Positions 49,571-58,494 of a stretch of DNA of 64,000 nt are shown here, one piece after another. The notes under the pieces were generated by a model, which was not told where the DNA came from, did not search any database, and saw only the letters and a program-made list of their open reading frames with translations. A program made the position numbers and the translations under genes. Where the stretch lies: assembly GCA_905221605.1 (NCBI GenBank), contig CAJNDS010001280.1, forward strand, positions 257,501 to 321,500, read 5' to 3'. Every line of letters begins with the position of its first letter. Position 1 is the first letter of the stretch. Source of the DNA: Symbiodinium natans. Lineage: Eukaryota; Sar; Dinophyceae; Suessiales; Symbiodiniaceae.

Positions 49571-49937
49571 CCCATGACAGACCGAAGTAACACTTTGACA
49601 ACACGAGAAAAGGTAAGTGAAAAACACTAAGGTTAACACGGTTTCGCCCCGGTCATTCGCAGCATACTGCAAAGCAAGATATGGCCTGTACGGAGAAAAC
49701 TGACACCAGACAGCTTTTTCAGCCGCCCTTACAAGAAACATGACTGTGCAAGTGTGAACCCAGAAGCCCAGATGGGCTTTCTCCAAAAGAGATGCATACA
49801 AGTGAGACTACCTGCAATACAGGTACTGTGCTACGGCCCGCCCCGAGAGCCCACTTTCTTGTAACGAGGTCTTGATTGTTCTTCTGGCCAGTGCCAGTGA
49901 GACAGAGAACCCCAAAAATTGGGGTGGGTGGGTGAGG
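49571..49937 (-). other. Segment between A2 and B2
   Basis: 367 bp of unique element sequence between the inner repeat A2 and terminal B2. No gene was recognised. It ends in a CCCCAAAAATTGGGG palindrome next to A2 (49910-49925). Confidence 0.7.
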
Positions 49938-50029
49938 AAACTTGACTTTCTCGCTAGCAAGCACCACTCTAGAGCCAAAATGACGCACGAACATAGTTTA
50001 TAAAACATACATGAACAAGTACATGATAC
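49938..50029 (-). repeat. Split direct repeat A2 (internal)
   Basis: 92 bp, 91 identical to A1 (58495-58586). It directly abuts B1 at 50029/50030. Confidence 0.95.
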
Positions 50030-50200
50030 GTTCTATAAACTAGTTGTGCTTGCTAGCGGTATAGCCGGAGGCTTCAAAAGGCTACGAGCTTCGCTCCACG
50101 CTTTGTTTTCTCTGGAGTGCCGGAAATCCTCACCAACGTCCACTCGAGGAAACAGCTAACGTGCACACAACAGGTTGATGGGTGGGACCAAGTTACCCCA
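50030..50200 (-). repeat. Split direct repeat B1 (internal)
   Basis: 171 bp identical to B2. It lies 43 bp downstream of the pol stop. Confidence 0.95.
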
Positions 50201-50243
50201 AGTTAAACTACCCAGCAACCTCGCCCCGGAGAAAACCCCAAGC

Positions 50244-53200
50244 TTAAGTGAGGTTGTTCGGCACTCCCCTGCTCCGCACAGACCATGGAAGGTGAGCCCC
50301 TTCGGGGAAAACCGAAATGTTTGGACGAGGCAACCAAAGGGCCTCGAGTGACAGCCGCACTCTATCCTTTTCCAGGCAGTCAGGGGGAACTTCATATTCA
50401 GCAGGACGAGACAAGGCATCAGCCTTGACATTGCGTTCCCCGGAAATGTGTGACACATCCAGCGTTGTTCTATGTACAGCTGCCAGCAAAGAAATCCTTT
50501 CCAGGAAAAAACAGAGAGGCCGAGCGGTGGAGAAGGAAGCGTTCACACCTGCCTCTGCACCTGTGTTGTCTGATGCGGAACGTAGCTGCAAGGGGATTCT
50601 GGCGCAAGGTAAAAGAGAAGATGTTGCCAAGATCAGCGCTCCCTGGGCGAGCGCTTCATAGCAAGCAATATCAAGCTGCATGTCTGCTTGCACTGGAATC
50701 TCAAGGGCCCGGAAGGCACTGTAGGAAAAGCTTTCTCGAAACCAACGCTGGCCTATCATGGGGTGAGAAACGTACCCACCAATGCAGCACATCGAGCCAT
50801 GTGCACTTGCATCTGCTCTTGCCTCAAAGGATGCATTGCCTAAGGGGCGCATGCTGCAGAATGGGCACATATGCAAAAGCCAATGTTCGAACAAACCCAA
50901 AATGCGCACTGATTCGGTGCTCAACTTTCTCTTCGAACTGGACTGACTTGAGACGCGCATCCAAACCCGCCTGTCTGTAATGCGCACGCGATCCAAGTCA
51001 GCCAAAGATGACAAATCCTGATGTCGGACTGACAAAAGTGTACTGTGGAGCGGAATTGCTGTACCTGGAGGAACCGATTTGAATTGCAGGGAATCCGTCA
51101 AGTGGTGACGAAGCTGTGGCCAAACGTCTGGGGCCACCGAGTAGTTGGTAGCAGCCGGGCTGAAAAGATCATGATAGAAGGTGTACAGAAGCGACTTCAT
51201 TGTCGGGAAAAGGTGTGCCGCCCAAAGAGCAAGCCCGACAAACCTCTCCAAATCCTTACGGGAAATTTTTGGATTACGCTGAAGATCTTGAACCATCCCC
51301 AAAAGTTTTAACCTTTTTTCCTCTGCAAGCGACACTACCCCGGAGGTGTAACAGAAACACCACCCTATCCATTGAACTCGAGAACTAACCTGAAGTTTCT
51401 TCCAACTCAAAGGTACCCCCAGAATCTGAAAGAAGAGGCAGATCATCGCCCCTGTTGCTGGTAAGACGGCTTCCGCCTGAGAGAATAAGTAGTCGTCCAC
51501 AAACAAGTGGCCTGCATGGCTGAACCAAATCAAGATATGCAACAACCTAAGCAGGCAGGAGCCTAAGCGCCCCCACCAATGCTGTGCAAAGACCGCCCCG
51601 AATGGGGCCACGCGATAGAAGTACAGAGAATCTGCGAAAGCGAAACCTAGGAGACCCTGCTCGGACTCCTTGACAACACACCTTTTGTGAGCACTTTTGA
51701 CATCAAGAGAAATGGCAGCTTGCCGCGAGCGGGTGCCCCGAAGGGGGAAACAGTGCATCACGTCCCTCACTGATGGCATATGCTGGACTTCTGGAACACT
51801 GCAACTTGCATTCGTGCCACACACTGAATTATCTAAGACCAACCTCTCAGAACGATTGGGCGCACGGACCACGGAGAGCTTGCCTATTGCCAGTGTACCC
51901 GGCCACTTTGCCTTAGCTGCCTCAATGTCGCCATCAAACTTGAAGCAAAAACCCTGATCTAACTCCTCCTGCAGCAAGGCTTGGGTCACGGACAAATCCA
52001 CTGAGGCCGAGCGCCAATTCTGCATGTGGATGGACAATGATACATCCTCAAGGTTCTCTTTTTGATTCGGCCAAAAACAATTTGACACTGGGATATCGTT
52101 GTTGTACCCCGTGGGGACGCCTTGCAACAGGGATTTGCAAAGACTCACATCTGGATCACCACAAAAACAGGCAAGTGCCTCAAGCGCATGCAGATGCAAG
52201 GGTTGATGCTCACGGACCTTCCATGTATTTGCATCTGTTGCCACACCTAAGCAGGAGAAGAAGTCTTTGCGCGCATCTTGCACCTCCGAAGCGGTGAAGA
52301 GGGGTTCAGGATTGGGCCAAGTGGCTTTAGCAAGCAGGCGTTTGGGGCCCTGCATGTCACAAACTTTCCCCAGAAGGTATGTCCGAAGATTTTTGAGCTT
52401 ATCCTGGCACAATGGGGTGCTCCAATCCCCACAAGAGTGGCGACCTGCCCCATCGTGGATTACCCACGGTCCAACATCCAGGGCCTTGACAGGTACTAAA
52501 GCTGACGCGGTGGCAAGAGTGTGTTCAATCTGTGCACCTGCAAGAAGCGGCCTGATGTGCAACGCGAATTCTTCAGCCAGGCATTGGGGGTACTTAGCGG
52601 TCTTACGACTTTTGAACGAACCATCACTCTCACGTCCCTGCACGGACTCATGTGCATTGCGTCCGTGTTGACACGTCTGCCCCATCACGGACAGGGCTTG
52701 AAAGCTCGATGCAAACAGCCAAGTTTTTGCCCAGTTCTCCCCAAAAGCACAGGCCGGGAGGACAATGAGGGCTGTAGACCCACAGTGCAACCAGCCTTGA
52801 ACGCACGATTCTTCCCAGGACATAGCACCTGAAGGTTGCTCCAAATGGCCATGGCCCCCGGCCCCATGGACGATTTGAAGACATTTGCACGCCCTGAAAA
52901 GCATCTCGTGACTTGTTTGTATACGAGCCTGGGCTGATGGGGATAGGTTCTCCAGGCCCCCTAGCTGGGTTGGTGTGCGGATGGCAAAGGGCGGACCTCC
53001 AAAGAGTTTCAGGCGGGAGTATTCCGAACAGCAAGGGGATGCCGCACAATACCCCACAACACCTGAGCCACAGATGAACAAGAGCTGCTCGAAAAAGGTA
53101 TTATCGAGAATGTCCATGCTGCTATCCAACAGGATATCAACTGCAAGTGTTGGGAAGCCTAACTCCTGCACCGCTGAAGATAGAGGCTTCTCTGCGCCCG

Positions 53201-54413
53201 AACAAATGTCCAGGAAGATCCTTGAAGACTGCTGTAGCGCTGACTGAACTATGGCAGGCGAGGATGGTGGTGGGCGAGGTATTTGGGGCTGCAAGATCAA
53301 GCGGTGGTGAGCAAACCCCTTTGGAGAAGGCTTTCCCCAATTAACCTCCAAGCTAGGAACTGCCTGCTGAGAAGGGGGGCAGGGTTCGGGTGTAGTAACC
53401 GGAGCTGGGGGCTTGGTTCGTGGCTGGGGCCAAGGGAAACCCAAACCCTTAAGTGTATCACCTGACACGCCTGGGAGGGTAAAGGCAGTCAGCACCCATC
53501 GATCGCCAAGCCACGGTTGGGTGCAGTGCCAAAGGTGTACGGGGAACTTAAACGGCGCATGATGCGTTGTGACGATCTTGCCCGGGAGAGTCACCCCAAG
53601 CTTGGGGATGAACTGCGGTACAGTGCCTGCTTGGTCCTCGACCCAAAGGCCTCCATCCGAGTACGAACCTATCCCCACTGTCAAATTTGACGACCCCGGC
53701 AAATTTGCTGTGTCCTTGTGCGGGGACGTCAAAATGTTCCTGCTGACACACAAGGCATTCCAAGTCTCACCTGGGAACAGTTGGCACAAGAACCCATTAA
53801 GGCTTGCACACAGTTGTGGGAGTGCATCCGTAACTGATGAACGGGCCGAAGGATTCCCTAGGCGCACCCCAAAGTTCCAGTATCCCGATTCCCCCGGAGC
53901 CGCTGAAGTAACGCTCCTGGCGGGAAGCACGCGTGGAGGCCAAGAGGCAGAAAGTAATGCCTGAAGACAGGACTTAAAGTCATGTATGCATGAGGAACCT
54001 TCTTCTGCAACATGTGTAACACCCACCTGCCCGGGTGTTACCTCATTCCTGGAACGACCAGGCATGTTGCACGTGACATCACCCAACACGGGTTGTGAAG
54101 GGACGTTGCCCTGAGGACATTGCACTGCTGGCGACGACACAGGCCCAGCATTTGTCTCCAACAAGGAGACCGATTTCGGAAGCACATTTACAGGCTCGGC
54201 TGGCCGAGCTGCCGGCTGGATATCATACCCAGCAACACGATTTGCACCTGCCTGGTGCTTTGCTGAAAGAGGCTGTTGAGGTGATACTGACATACAAGGC
54301 GACAAAGGGTGTGACTGAACTGGCTCAGTGTGAGATTGCAAAGGATGTGGGGCATCTGGGGGTGATACCTCTGTAGACTGCAAATCTGAATTCGGGATTC
54401 TTTGCCACGGCAC
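50244..54413 (-). CDS. Pol: dioxygenase-like, methyltransferase-like, reverse transcriptase, RNase H
   Basis: About 1,389 residues. A low-complexity leader (1-140) precedes four domains. A 2OG-Fe(II) dioxygenase-like domain (about 175-310) shows PHKD (His232, Asp234), His296 and Arg305 in the spacing of the HxD..H..R site. A C5-methyltransferase-like domain (about 398-545) shows DICSGA (402-407, motif I-like), SPCCSEYS (459-466, like the catalytic PC loop) and LEQPSG (524-529, in place of ENV). Reverse transcriptase (about 820-1030) has LDVKSA (Asp904) and FVDD (Asp973, Asp974). RNase H (about 1195-1337) has Asp1201, Glu1253, Asp1282 and HISGERNVKADALSR (Asp1332). The frame has no ATG at its start (codon GTG). 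It continues the gag frame after one TGA plus five codons, so readthrough is likely. RT and RNase H would copy the element RNA; the two base-modifying domains may act on element or host DNA, which is inference. Confidence 0.9.
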   Translation of the reverse strand: MPWQRIPNSDLQSTEVSPPDAPHPLQSHTEPVQSHPLSPCMSVSPQQPLSAKHQAGANRVAGYDIQPAARPAEPVNVLPKSVSLLETNAGPVSSPAVQCPQGNVPSQPVLGDVTCNMPGRSRNEVTPGQVGVTHVAEEGSSCIHDFKSCLQALLSASWPPRVLPARSVTSAAPGESGYWNFGVRLGNPSARSSVTDALPQLCASLNGFLCQLFPGETWNALCVSRNILTSPHKDTANLPGSSNLTVGIGSYSDGGLWVEDQAGTVPQFIPKLGVTLPGKIVTTHHAPFKFPVHLWHCTQPWLGDRWVLTAFTLPGVSGDTLKGLGFPWPQPRTKPPAPVTTPEPCPPSQQAVPSLEVNWGKPSPKGFAHHRLILQPQIPRPPPSSPAIVQSALQQSSRIFLDICSGAEKPLSSAVQELGFPTLAVDILLDSSMDILDNTFFEQLLFICGSGVVGYCAASPCCSEYSRLKLFGGPPFAIRTPTQLGGLENLSPSAQARIQTSHEMLFRACKCLQIVHGAGGHGHLEQPSGAMSWEESCVQGWLHCGSTALIVLPACAFGENWAKTWLFASSFQALSVMGQTCQHGRNAHESVQGRESDGSFKSRKTAKYPQCLAEEFALHIRPLLAGAQIEHTLATASALVPVKALDVGPWVIHDGAGRHSCGDWSTPLCQDKLKNLRTYLLGKVCDMQGPKRLLAKATWPNPEPLFTASEVQDARKDFFSCLGVATDANTWKVREHQPLHLHALEALACFCGDPDVSLCKSLLQGVPTGYNNDIPVSNCFWPNQKENLEDVSLSIHMQNWRSASVDLSVTQALLQEELDQGFCFKFDGDIEAAKAKWPGTLAIGKLSVVRAPNRSERLVLDNSVCGTNASCSVPEVQHMPSVRDVMHCFPLRGTRSRQAAISLDVKSAHKRCVVKESEQGLLGFAFADSLYFYRVAPFGAVFAQHWWGRLGSCLLRLLHILIWFSHAGHLFVDDYLFSQAEAVLPATGAMICLFFQILGVPLSWKKLQVSSRVQWIGWCFCYTSGVVSLAEEKRLKLLGMVQDLQRNPKISRKDLERFVGLALWAAHLFPTMKSLLYTFYHDLFSPAATNYSVAPDVWPQLRHHLTDSLQFKSVPPGTAIPLHSTLLSVRHQDLSSLADLDRVRITDRRVWMRVSSQSSSKRKLSTESVRILGLFEHWLLHMCPFCSMRPLGNASFEARADASAHGSMCCIGGYVSHPMIGQRWFRESFSYSAFRALEIPVQADMQLDIACYEALAQGALILATSSLLPCARIPLQLRSASDNTGAEAGVNASFSTARPLCFFLERISLLAAVHRTTLDVSHISGERNVKADALSRPAEYEVPPDCLEKDRVRLSLEALWLPRPNISVFPEGAHLPWSVRSRGVPNNLT

Positions 54414-54428
54414 AAGGGTAGGTTCGAA

Positions 54429-55649
54429 TCAGTGAGGCGTCTGTTCATGCTGAGAGGCTGTGTGCGACTTGCTCCCACACGCTGATCCATCCTGCTTGGG
54501 GTATGCACATGCATGAACAAAGGGGCAGGAGCCTCCCCTTGTGCAGCGGCCAATCTGCCACTGGACACACAGCCCTTTCTTCTCAGATCCCACTTGGATC
54601 TCTTTCACGAAGGTGATGTGTCTCCCTGGAGCGCCCTTGGGCTTACCGCCCTTTTCTTTGCCCCGGCCCTGGCCCTTGCCGAGGCCTTTCCATTGGCCGA
54701 CCTGCTTCCCCTTGCCTTTGAGATCGGGGCCGCGGGGGATGAACAAGGCTTTCGGACGAGCCTGCAGCAAGGTGCTAAGCTCACCTCTGATTTCAGTGAA
54801 CTCATGCAACGCGTCATTCAAGCTCCAAGCTTTCTCACTGACTAAAGAATGGATGCTCTGCCAAATCCGACAATCTGCCTGTTGCGCTTCTAGGATTGTC
54901 GGTGCACGCAGGCCTGATGTTGGGTCGAAACGCTGGGACACAAGCTGGACGAACTTGCAGCTGTAGGCTTTAAGGCGGGCAAGGTGAGCAGAGCCAACCA
55001 TGGCCAACGCAACGTCATGCACTGCCAAGATTCGCTGGATGCCACTGATACCCATATTGGCATCGGTCACTTCGATTGTAGGCGGATCATCAAGGAGCAA
55101 GCTGGAAAGACCCAGCATTTCGAGCTTGGGCTGTTTGTGGGGTCTGGCAATTAACAACTCCGAAGCTTTCTCTTCCGTCATGCGATGTTTCCAAGCTATC
55201 CATTTATACTCCGAACGTGCCTCTTGATGAGCTGCGAGGGAAATCAGCCTCAAAGAGGGTAGAGTAGATGGATTCAAGACCTCACTTGGGTAATTTGCAA
55301 GGAATTGGCGCTTCATTTCGGACAGCTTCGTGGATGCAATTTTGGGAGCAAAACTCTCTACCCATGTCTCCAAAGTAGGATCTGCGTTGACAGGGGCCGG
55401 TAGAGCACTAGAGGAACTGGATGTTTGCATGCCCGCCCACGCTGCTTTGATCTGGGCTATCTGCAACCGAGACAAAATCTGACCTGGGAAGATCTCGGGG
55501 ATGGCTCCCTCAACTTCTGCCTGAGTTTCAACAACGTGTTTGAACGCCGAGGCTGTCCAGCCCCCTTCCGTGGCCACTTTGATGACCTCTGCTGCCAAGC
55601 CTTCCTTCGCCAGTGCACTCTCCAACTCGGAATCAGCCATTACATGCAA
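54429..55649 (-). CDS. Gag-like protein with CCCH zinc finger
   Basis: 406 residues; Met4 is an equally good start. Residues 1-310 are mostly helical without a named domain. About 312-350 is a Gly/Lys-rich basic linker (KGKGKQVGQWKGLGKGQGRG), typical of nucleic-acid binding. The C-terminus carries a CCCH finger C361-x7-C369-x5-C375-x3-H379 and a second Cys/His cluster (C381, C391, H396, H401). These are consistent with an RNA-packaging Gag. The stop is TGA at 54429-54431. Pol continues in the same frame after five codons, so a Gag-Pol fusion would need only one readthrough event. Confidence 0.8.
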   Translation of the reverse strand: MHVMADSELESALAKEGLAAEVIKVATEGGWTASAFKHVVETQAEVEGAIPEIFPGQILSRLQIAQIKAAWAGMQTSSSSSALPAPVNADPTLETWVESFAPKIASTKLSEMKRQFLANYPSEVLNPSTLPSLRLISLAAHQEARSEYKWIAWKHRMTEEKASELLIARPHKQPKLEMLGLSSLLLDDPPTIEVTDANMGISGIQRILAVHDVALAMVGSAHLARLKAYSCKFVQLVSQRFDPTSGLRAPTILEAQQADCRIWQSIHSLVSEKAWSLNDALHEFTEIRGELSTLLQARPKALFIPRGPDLKGKGKQVGQWKGLGKGQGRGKEKGGKPKGAPGRHITFVKEIQVGSEKKGLCVQWQIGRCTRGGSCPFVHACAYPKQDGSACGSKSHTASQHEQTPH

Positions 55650-56009
55650 GATACCGCAGGGCTAATGTTGGTGTTTAGCGCTAGACCAATATGTGATTCT
55701 TAGATAGGAAGACAAAGCTTTGTTCTCGTGAGCTAGATGAGCATGCTAAGCAACGAATCTGACATGTACGAGACTTCCTGGGCATCTTCTGAATACCACG
55801 TGAAACTCTTGCAAGACGCTACACTCCTAAAGATCTTTCCTTGGGGATTTGCTAGCCCAATCGAGCGCCTGCCTGCAGAAACACCAAAAGCATGTCAAGA
55901 TCATAGCAACAATCTAACCCTTGGTGGACATGTGCAACATGACAGCCTGCTGTTTCATTGATGCATACGCAAAACAACAACCACACTTTTCTGACTCGAA
56001 CATTCCAGC
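55650..56009 (-). other. Spacer between recombinase and gag
   Basis: 360 bp between the recombinase stop and the gag start, with no recognisable coding. It could carry the 5' leader of the gag-pol message, for example a trans-splice acceptor, but none can be fixed by eye. Confidence 0.5.
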
Positions 56010-58040
56010 TCACTCCTCGGAACAACAAGATAAAGCTGCCAAGCATGCACTGCGTCTGCACAACCGACACGAAGATGGCACTGACGTGTGGATCATGAGC
56101 CGATCGGCCGGAAGAGTGGCACCACACTTTGCACGCATATATGTCCCATTGACAAGAGTGCCTGACAAAGCATCTGAAGGGCAGAGCACATGCAACACCG
56201 CGGTGCAGGAGCCCAGCAAGAATTCCTCAGGCTCACCTAAGTCGTGCTCTTCGGCCGGGGGTGCCGAAGGTTCCTCCTCGCTCTCATCTGAAGATCCTGG
56301 GTCGGAGTGGTACACGAGATCTTTGTCCAGCGCCTCTATATCTGGATCAGGGGTGACTATTTGATTTTCTGCGACCTCCCAACTCCCATTACTGCTTTGA
56401 AGCAAATCGTCACTGCCATCAAGTTGAAACGAGAACCACTGGAAGGGTTCAAACTCGTAGTCCTTAGAGAAGGCTTCCGGCGGGATGTACGCTGGTGTCA
56501 AGGGCTGCTGCCCTCCTCTGTGCTGGGGGACCAAAAATCGGAAGCCTGTGCGGATGCTATCACGAATGCAAGATTGGCACCGAAGCATGCCATGAACATC
56601 ATCACGGGAATAAAGAGCGGAGCTGCTTATGCGGTGGTGCCCTTGACGCTTCCTATCAACCTCATCAACATTGACTTGAAGGGACATGGAAAGCATAGTG
56701 GCTTTGAGACTGTGCACTGTGAAATTGAGGGGCGGTACCTCTGGTGGTGCGGACGCCCAAGGCATGAGGAGAAAATGCCTCAACGACCTCAGCGCCTCAG
56801 CATAGCTCATAGCTTGCAGGGGCAACATGAAGCTGTCGCCTTGCACTGCTGGAAGCAAGAACGATGGAAGCCACGAATCTGGGTGGTTTCGAACATGCAT
56901 TGTAGCTAGCCTGTCAAGGGCATGCAGGTATTTGCTAACCCAAGAATGCGTCCCACGAGACAGAATACCTGACGCAAGGATGCCCCAGGGCTGCCCGGTG
57001 TGACATGTTTTGGTCGCATAACACGTACCACGAAGGACATGTAAATCAAAAGATAATGAACTCCACTCCACACGTTGAAGATCTGCAAATCGCAATGAAC
57101 CCCAGGCAGCAACCAAAAAACCACCAAGCACAACCACTTCAAGGAATGATGCCTGCTTCATCAAGATGCGTCTTTCCCACAGCTGGAGCACCCAAGTGGG
57201 TAGTGGGAAACTCTCACGGCGTTCACGAGGAATTTTTGACTTCAGAAAAGAATCAATCACTTTTTCATACGCGCACGATAAGATTGTACATTCTGCGACT
57301 TTGCATAGCCAACGAAGTGCTTTGATTGTCATGCAACAGCTTGAACCCAGAGTAGGGTCTCCATGCTTCTCAAGGGACATGGTGACTAGTATGTCTGCCA
57401 TCATAACACTATCAAGATTGCCAAAACAGAGGCCTAGCCCTTCAAGGTTCGCCACAAAGTGTGACCAAGCTGCCAGGTAACGGAGCACCGTGTTCGTGGC
57501 ATACCCGGAAAGAATTCGCGAGGTGTGATGACTGGCAAATTCGGAGCACTGAATCTGCTTGAACAATCCACTACAATCACCCATAAAAACAAGCACACCC
57601 CAAAACAGTGACAAGGCCATCTGGGAGAAACCTGCAATCTGCTGGAACTTGGGATGGTGGGGATCGGCCGCCTTTGCTGGCTTTCGCTTCGGGGAAGCTT
57701 TCAAGAGAAACGATGAAGTACTTTGCCGCTGTTGGTTGGATTCTGCGAAGGACTGCCGAAACCTGGCAAAGTGTCTGGCTGATTCTTCTTCAGCATCGGA
57801 ATCACAATTGCTCCTGCTGGATGCCGCAACAGGAACGGGCAGAGGTTGCCCGGCACGTGGAACTGGCTCAATGCGTCGTCCCTGGGAGTACAAAGGCTGG
57901 GCAAGACCTGCCGCCGGCAGAGGGGGAGCGGTTCCTTTAGGTTTGTCAACTGGTAGCGCAAGCCCCCCCAGGGGTGGTGGTGCACACTTGCTCTTTGCTT
58001 TACTGAAGTGCTTATCATCAGGATCCGTCGGGCGTTTCAT
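56010..58040 (-). CDS. Tyrosine recombinase (YR) of the retrotransposon
   Basis: 676 residues. A Pro-rich and acidic leader (1-135) is followed by a SAM-like DNA-binding region (about 165-270) and the catalytic domain. Proposed catalytic residues are Arg317 (GSLRFADL), Lys344 (YATKTCH), His443 with Lys446 in HSLK (where the usual HxxR has Arg), His468 (QGHH), and Tyr477 (ALYSRDD). The enzyme is expected to insert the circular DNA intermediate, which fits the split direct repeats and lack of target duplication. The acidic Ser/Glu-rich tail (about 560-620) and a Cys/His-containing C-terminus (CGATLPADRLMIHTSVPSSC) are extra. It starts 11 bp after the upstream coiled-coil ORF. Its position ahead of gag is unusual. 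Confidence 0.88.
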   Translation of the reverse strand: MKRPTDPDDKHFSKAKSKCAPPPLGGLALPVDKPKGTAPPLPAAGLAQPLYSQGRRIEPVPRAGQPLPVPVAASSRSNCDSDAEEESARHFARFRQSFAESNQQRQSTSSFLLKASPKRKPAKAADPHHPKFQQIAGFSQMALSLFWGVLVFMGDCSGLFKQIQCSEFASHHTSRILSGYATNTVLRYLAAWSHFVANLEGLGLCFGNLDSVMMADILVTMSLEKHGDPTLGSSCCMTIKALRWLCKVAECTILSCAYEKVIDSFLKSKIPRERRESFPLPTWVLQLWERRILMKQASFLEVVVLGGFLVAAWGSLRFADLQRVEWSSLSFDLHVLRGTCYATKTCHTGQPWGILASGILSRGTHSWVSKYLHALDRLATMHVRNHPDSWLPSFLLPAVQGDSFMLPLQAMSYAEALRSLRHFLLMPWASAPPEVPPLNFTVHSLKATMLSMSLQVNVDEVDRKRQGHHRISSSALYSRDDVHGMLRCQSCIRDSIRTGFRFLVPQHRGGQQPLTPAYIPPEAFSKDYEFEPFQWFSFQLDGSDDLLQSSNGSWEVAENQIVTPDPDIEALDKDLVYHSDPGSSDESEEEPSAPPAEEHDLGEPEEFLLGSCTAVLHVLCPSDALSGTLVNGTYMRAKCGATLPADRLMIHTSVPSSCRLCRRSACLAALSCCSEE

Positions 58041-58051
58041 CCTGCAACCCT

Positions 58052-58357
58052 CTAGTCTTCAATCAAGCTTTGCCAAAAACCTGGAGGCCTTGGGAAGCTG
58101 TTCTGAACTGCACGCACAAGAAAGCTGAAGCAACTCTCAAGGTGCAAGAGCCGAACCGAAAGGCAGCCTATGCTAGAGGTGCTTCTCTGGCCACGCAGGT
58201 CCCGGCGAACCCTCTGATCTTCCTGCTCAATACGATGCAAGCGCTGCTCCAAAAAAGCCGTATAAGATCTAAGATGCTCAATCTGGCTGTGCAACTCGTG
58301 GATTTGCAACTGCAGCTGTGCCGGCGAACTGTCAAGTCGGGCACACGACTCTTCCAT
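58052..58357 (-). CDS. Small coiled-coil protein, first ORF of the retrotransposon
   Basis: The frame is open back to 58492, close to repeat A1. The part from the Met at 58357 (about 101 residues) looks like a protein: a heptad-rich coiled coil (QLQIHELHSQIEHLRSYTAF onward) followed by basic residues, ending PPGFWQSLIED. It lies between A1 and the recombinase, 11 bp before the recombinase ATG, in a different frame. A coiled coil at this place recalls ORF1/Gag proteins that multimerise. I do not recognise a family, and coding is supported only by pattern and position. Confidence 0.5.
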   Translation of the reverse strand: MEESCARLDSSPAQLQLQIHELHSQIEHLRSYTAFLEQRLHRIEQEDQRVRRDLRGQRSTSSIGCLSVRLLHLESCFSFLVRAVQNSFPRPPGFWQSLIED

Positions 58358-58494
58358 GCACTCACTTGTGGAGTGTTCCCGCTCACCCCCGGAGAACGGT
58401 TCAAAACTGGTAGTGTAAAATGCAAAGCTACCGCAAAATATTGTATGACGACCAAAGCAAATGCGACTCACATGCAAGCAAGAATGTGACAAAA

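Noticed and set aside
56307-56909. Plus-strand frame of 200 codons inside the recombinase gene
   Set aside because: It is a shadow of the recombinase coding strand, whose catalytic motifs read on the minus strand.
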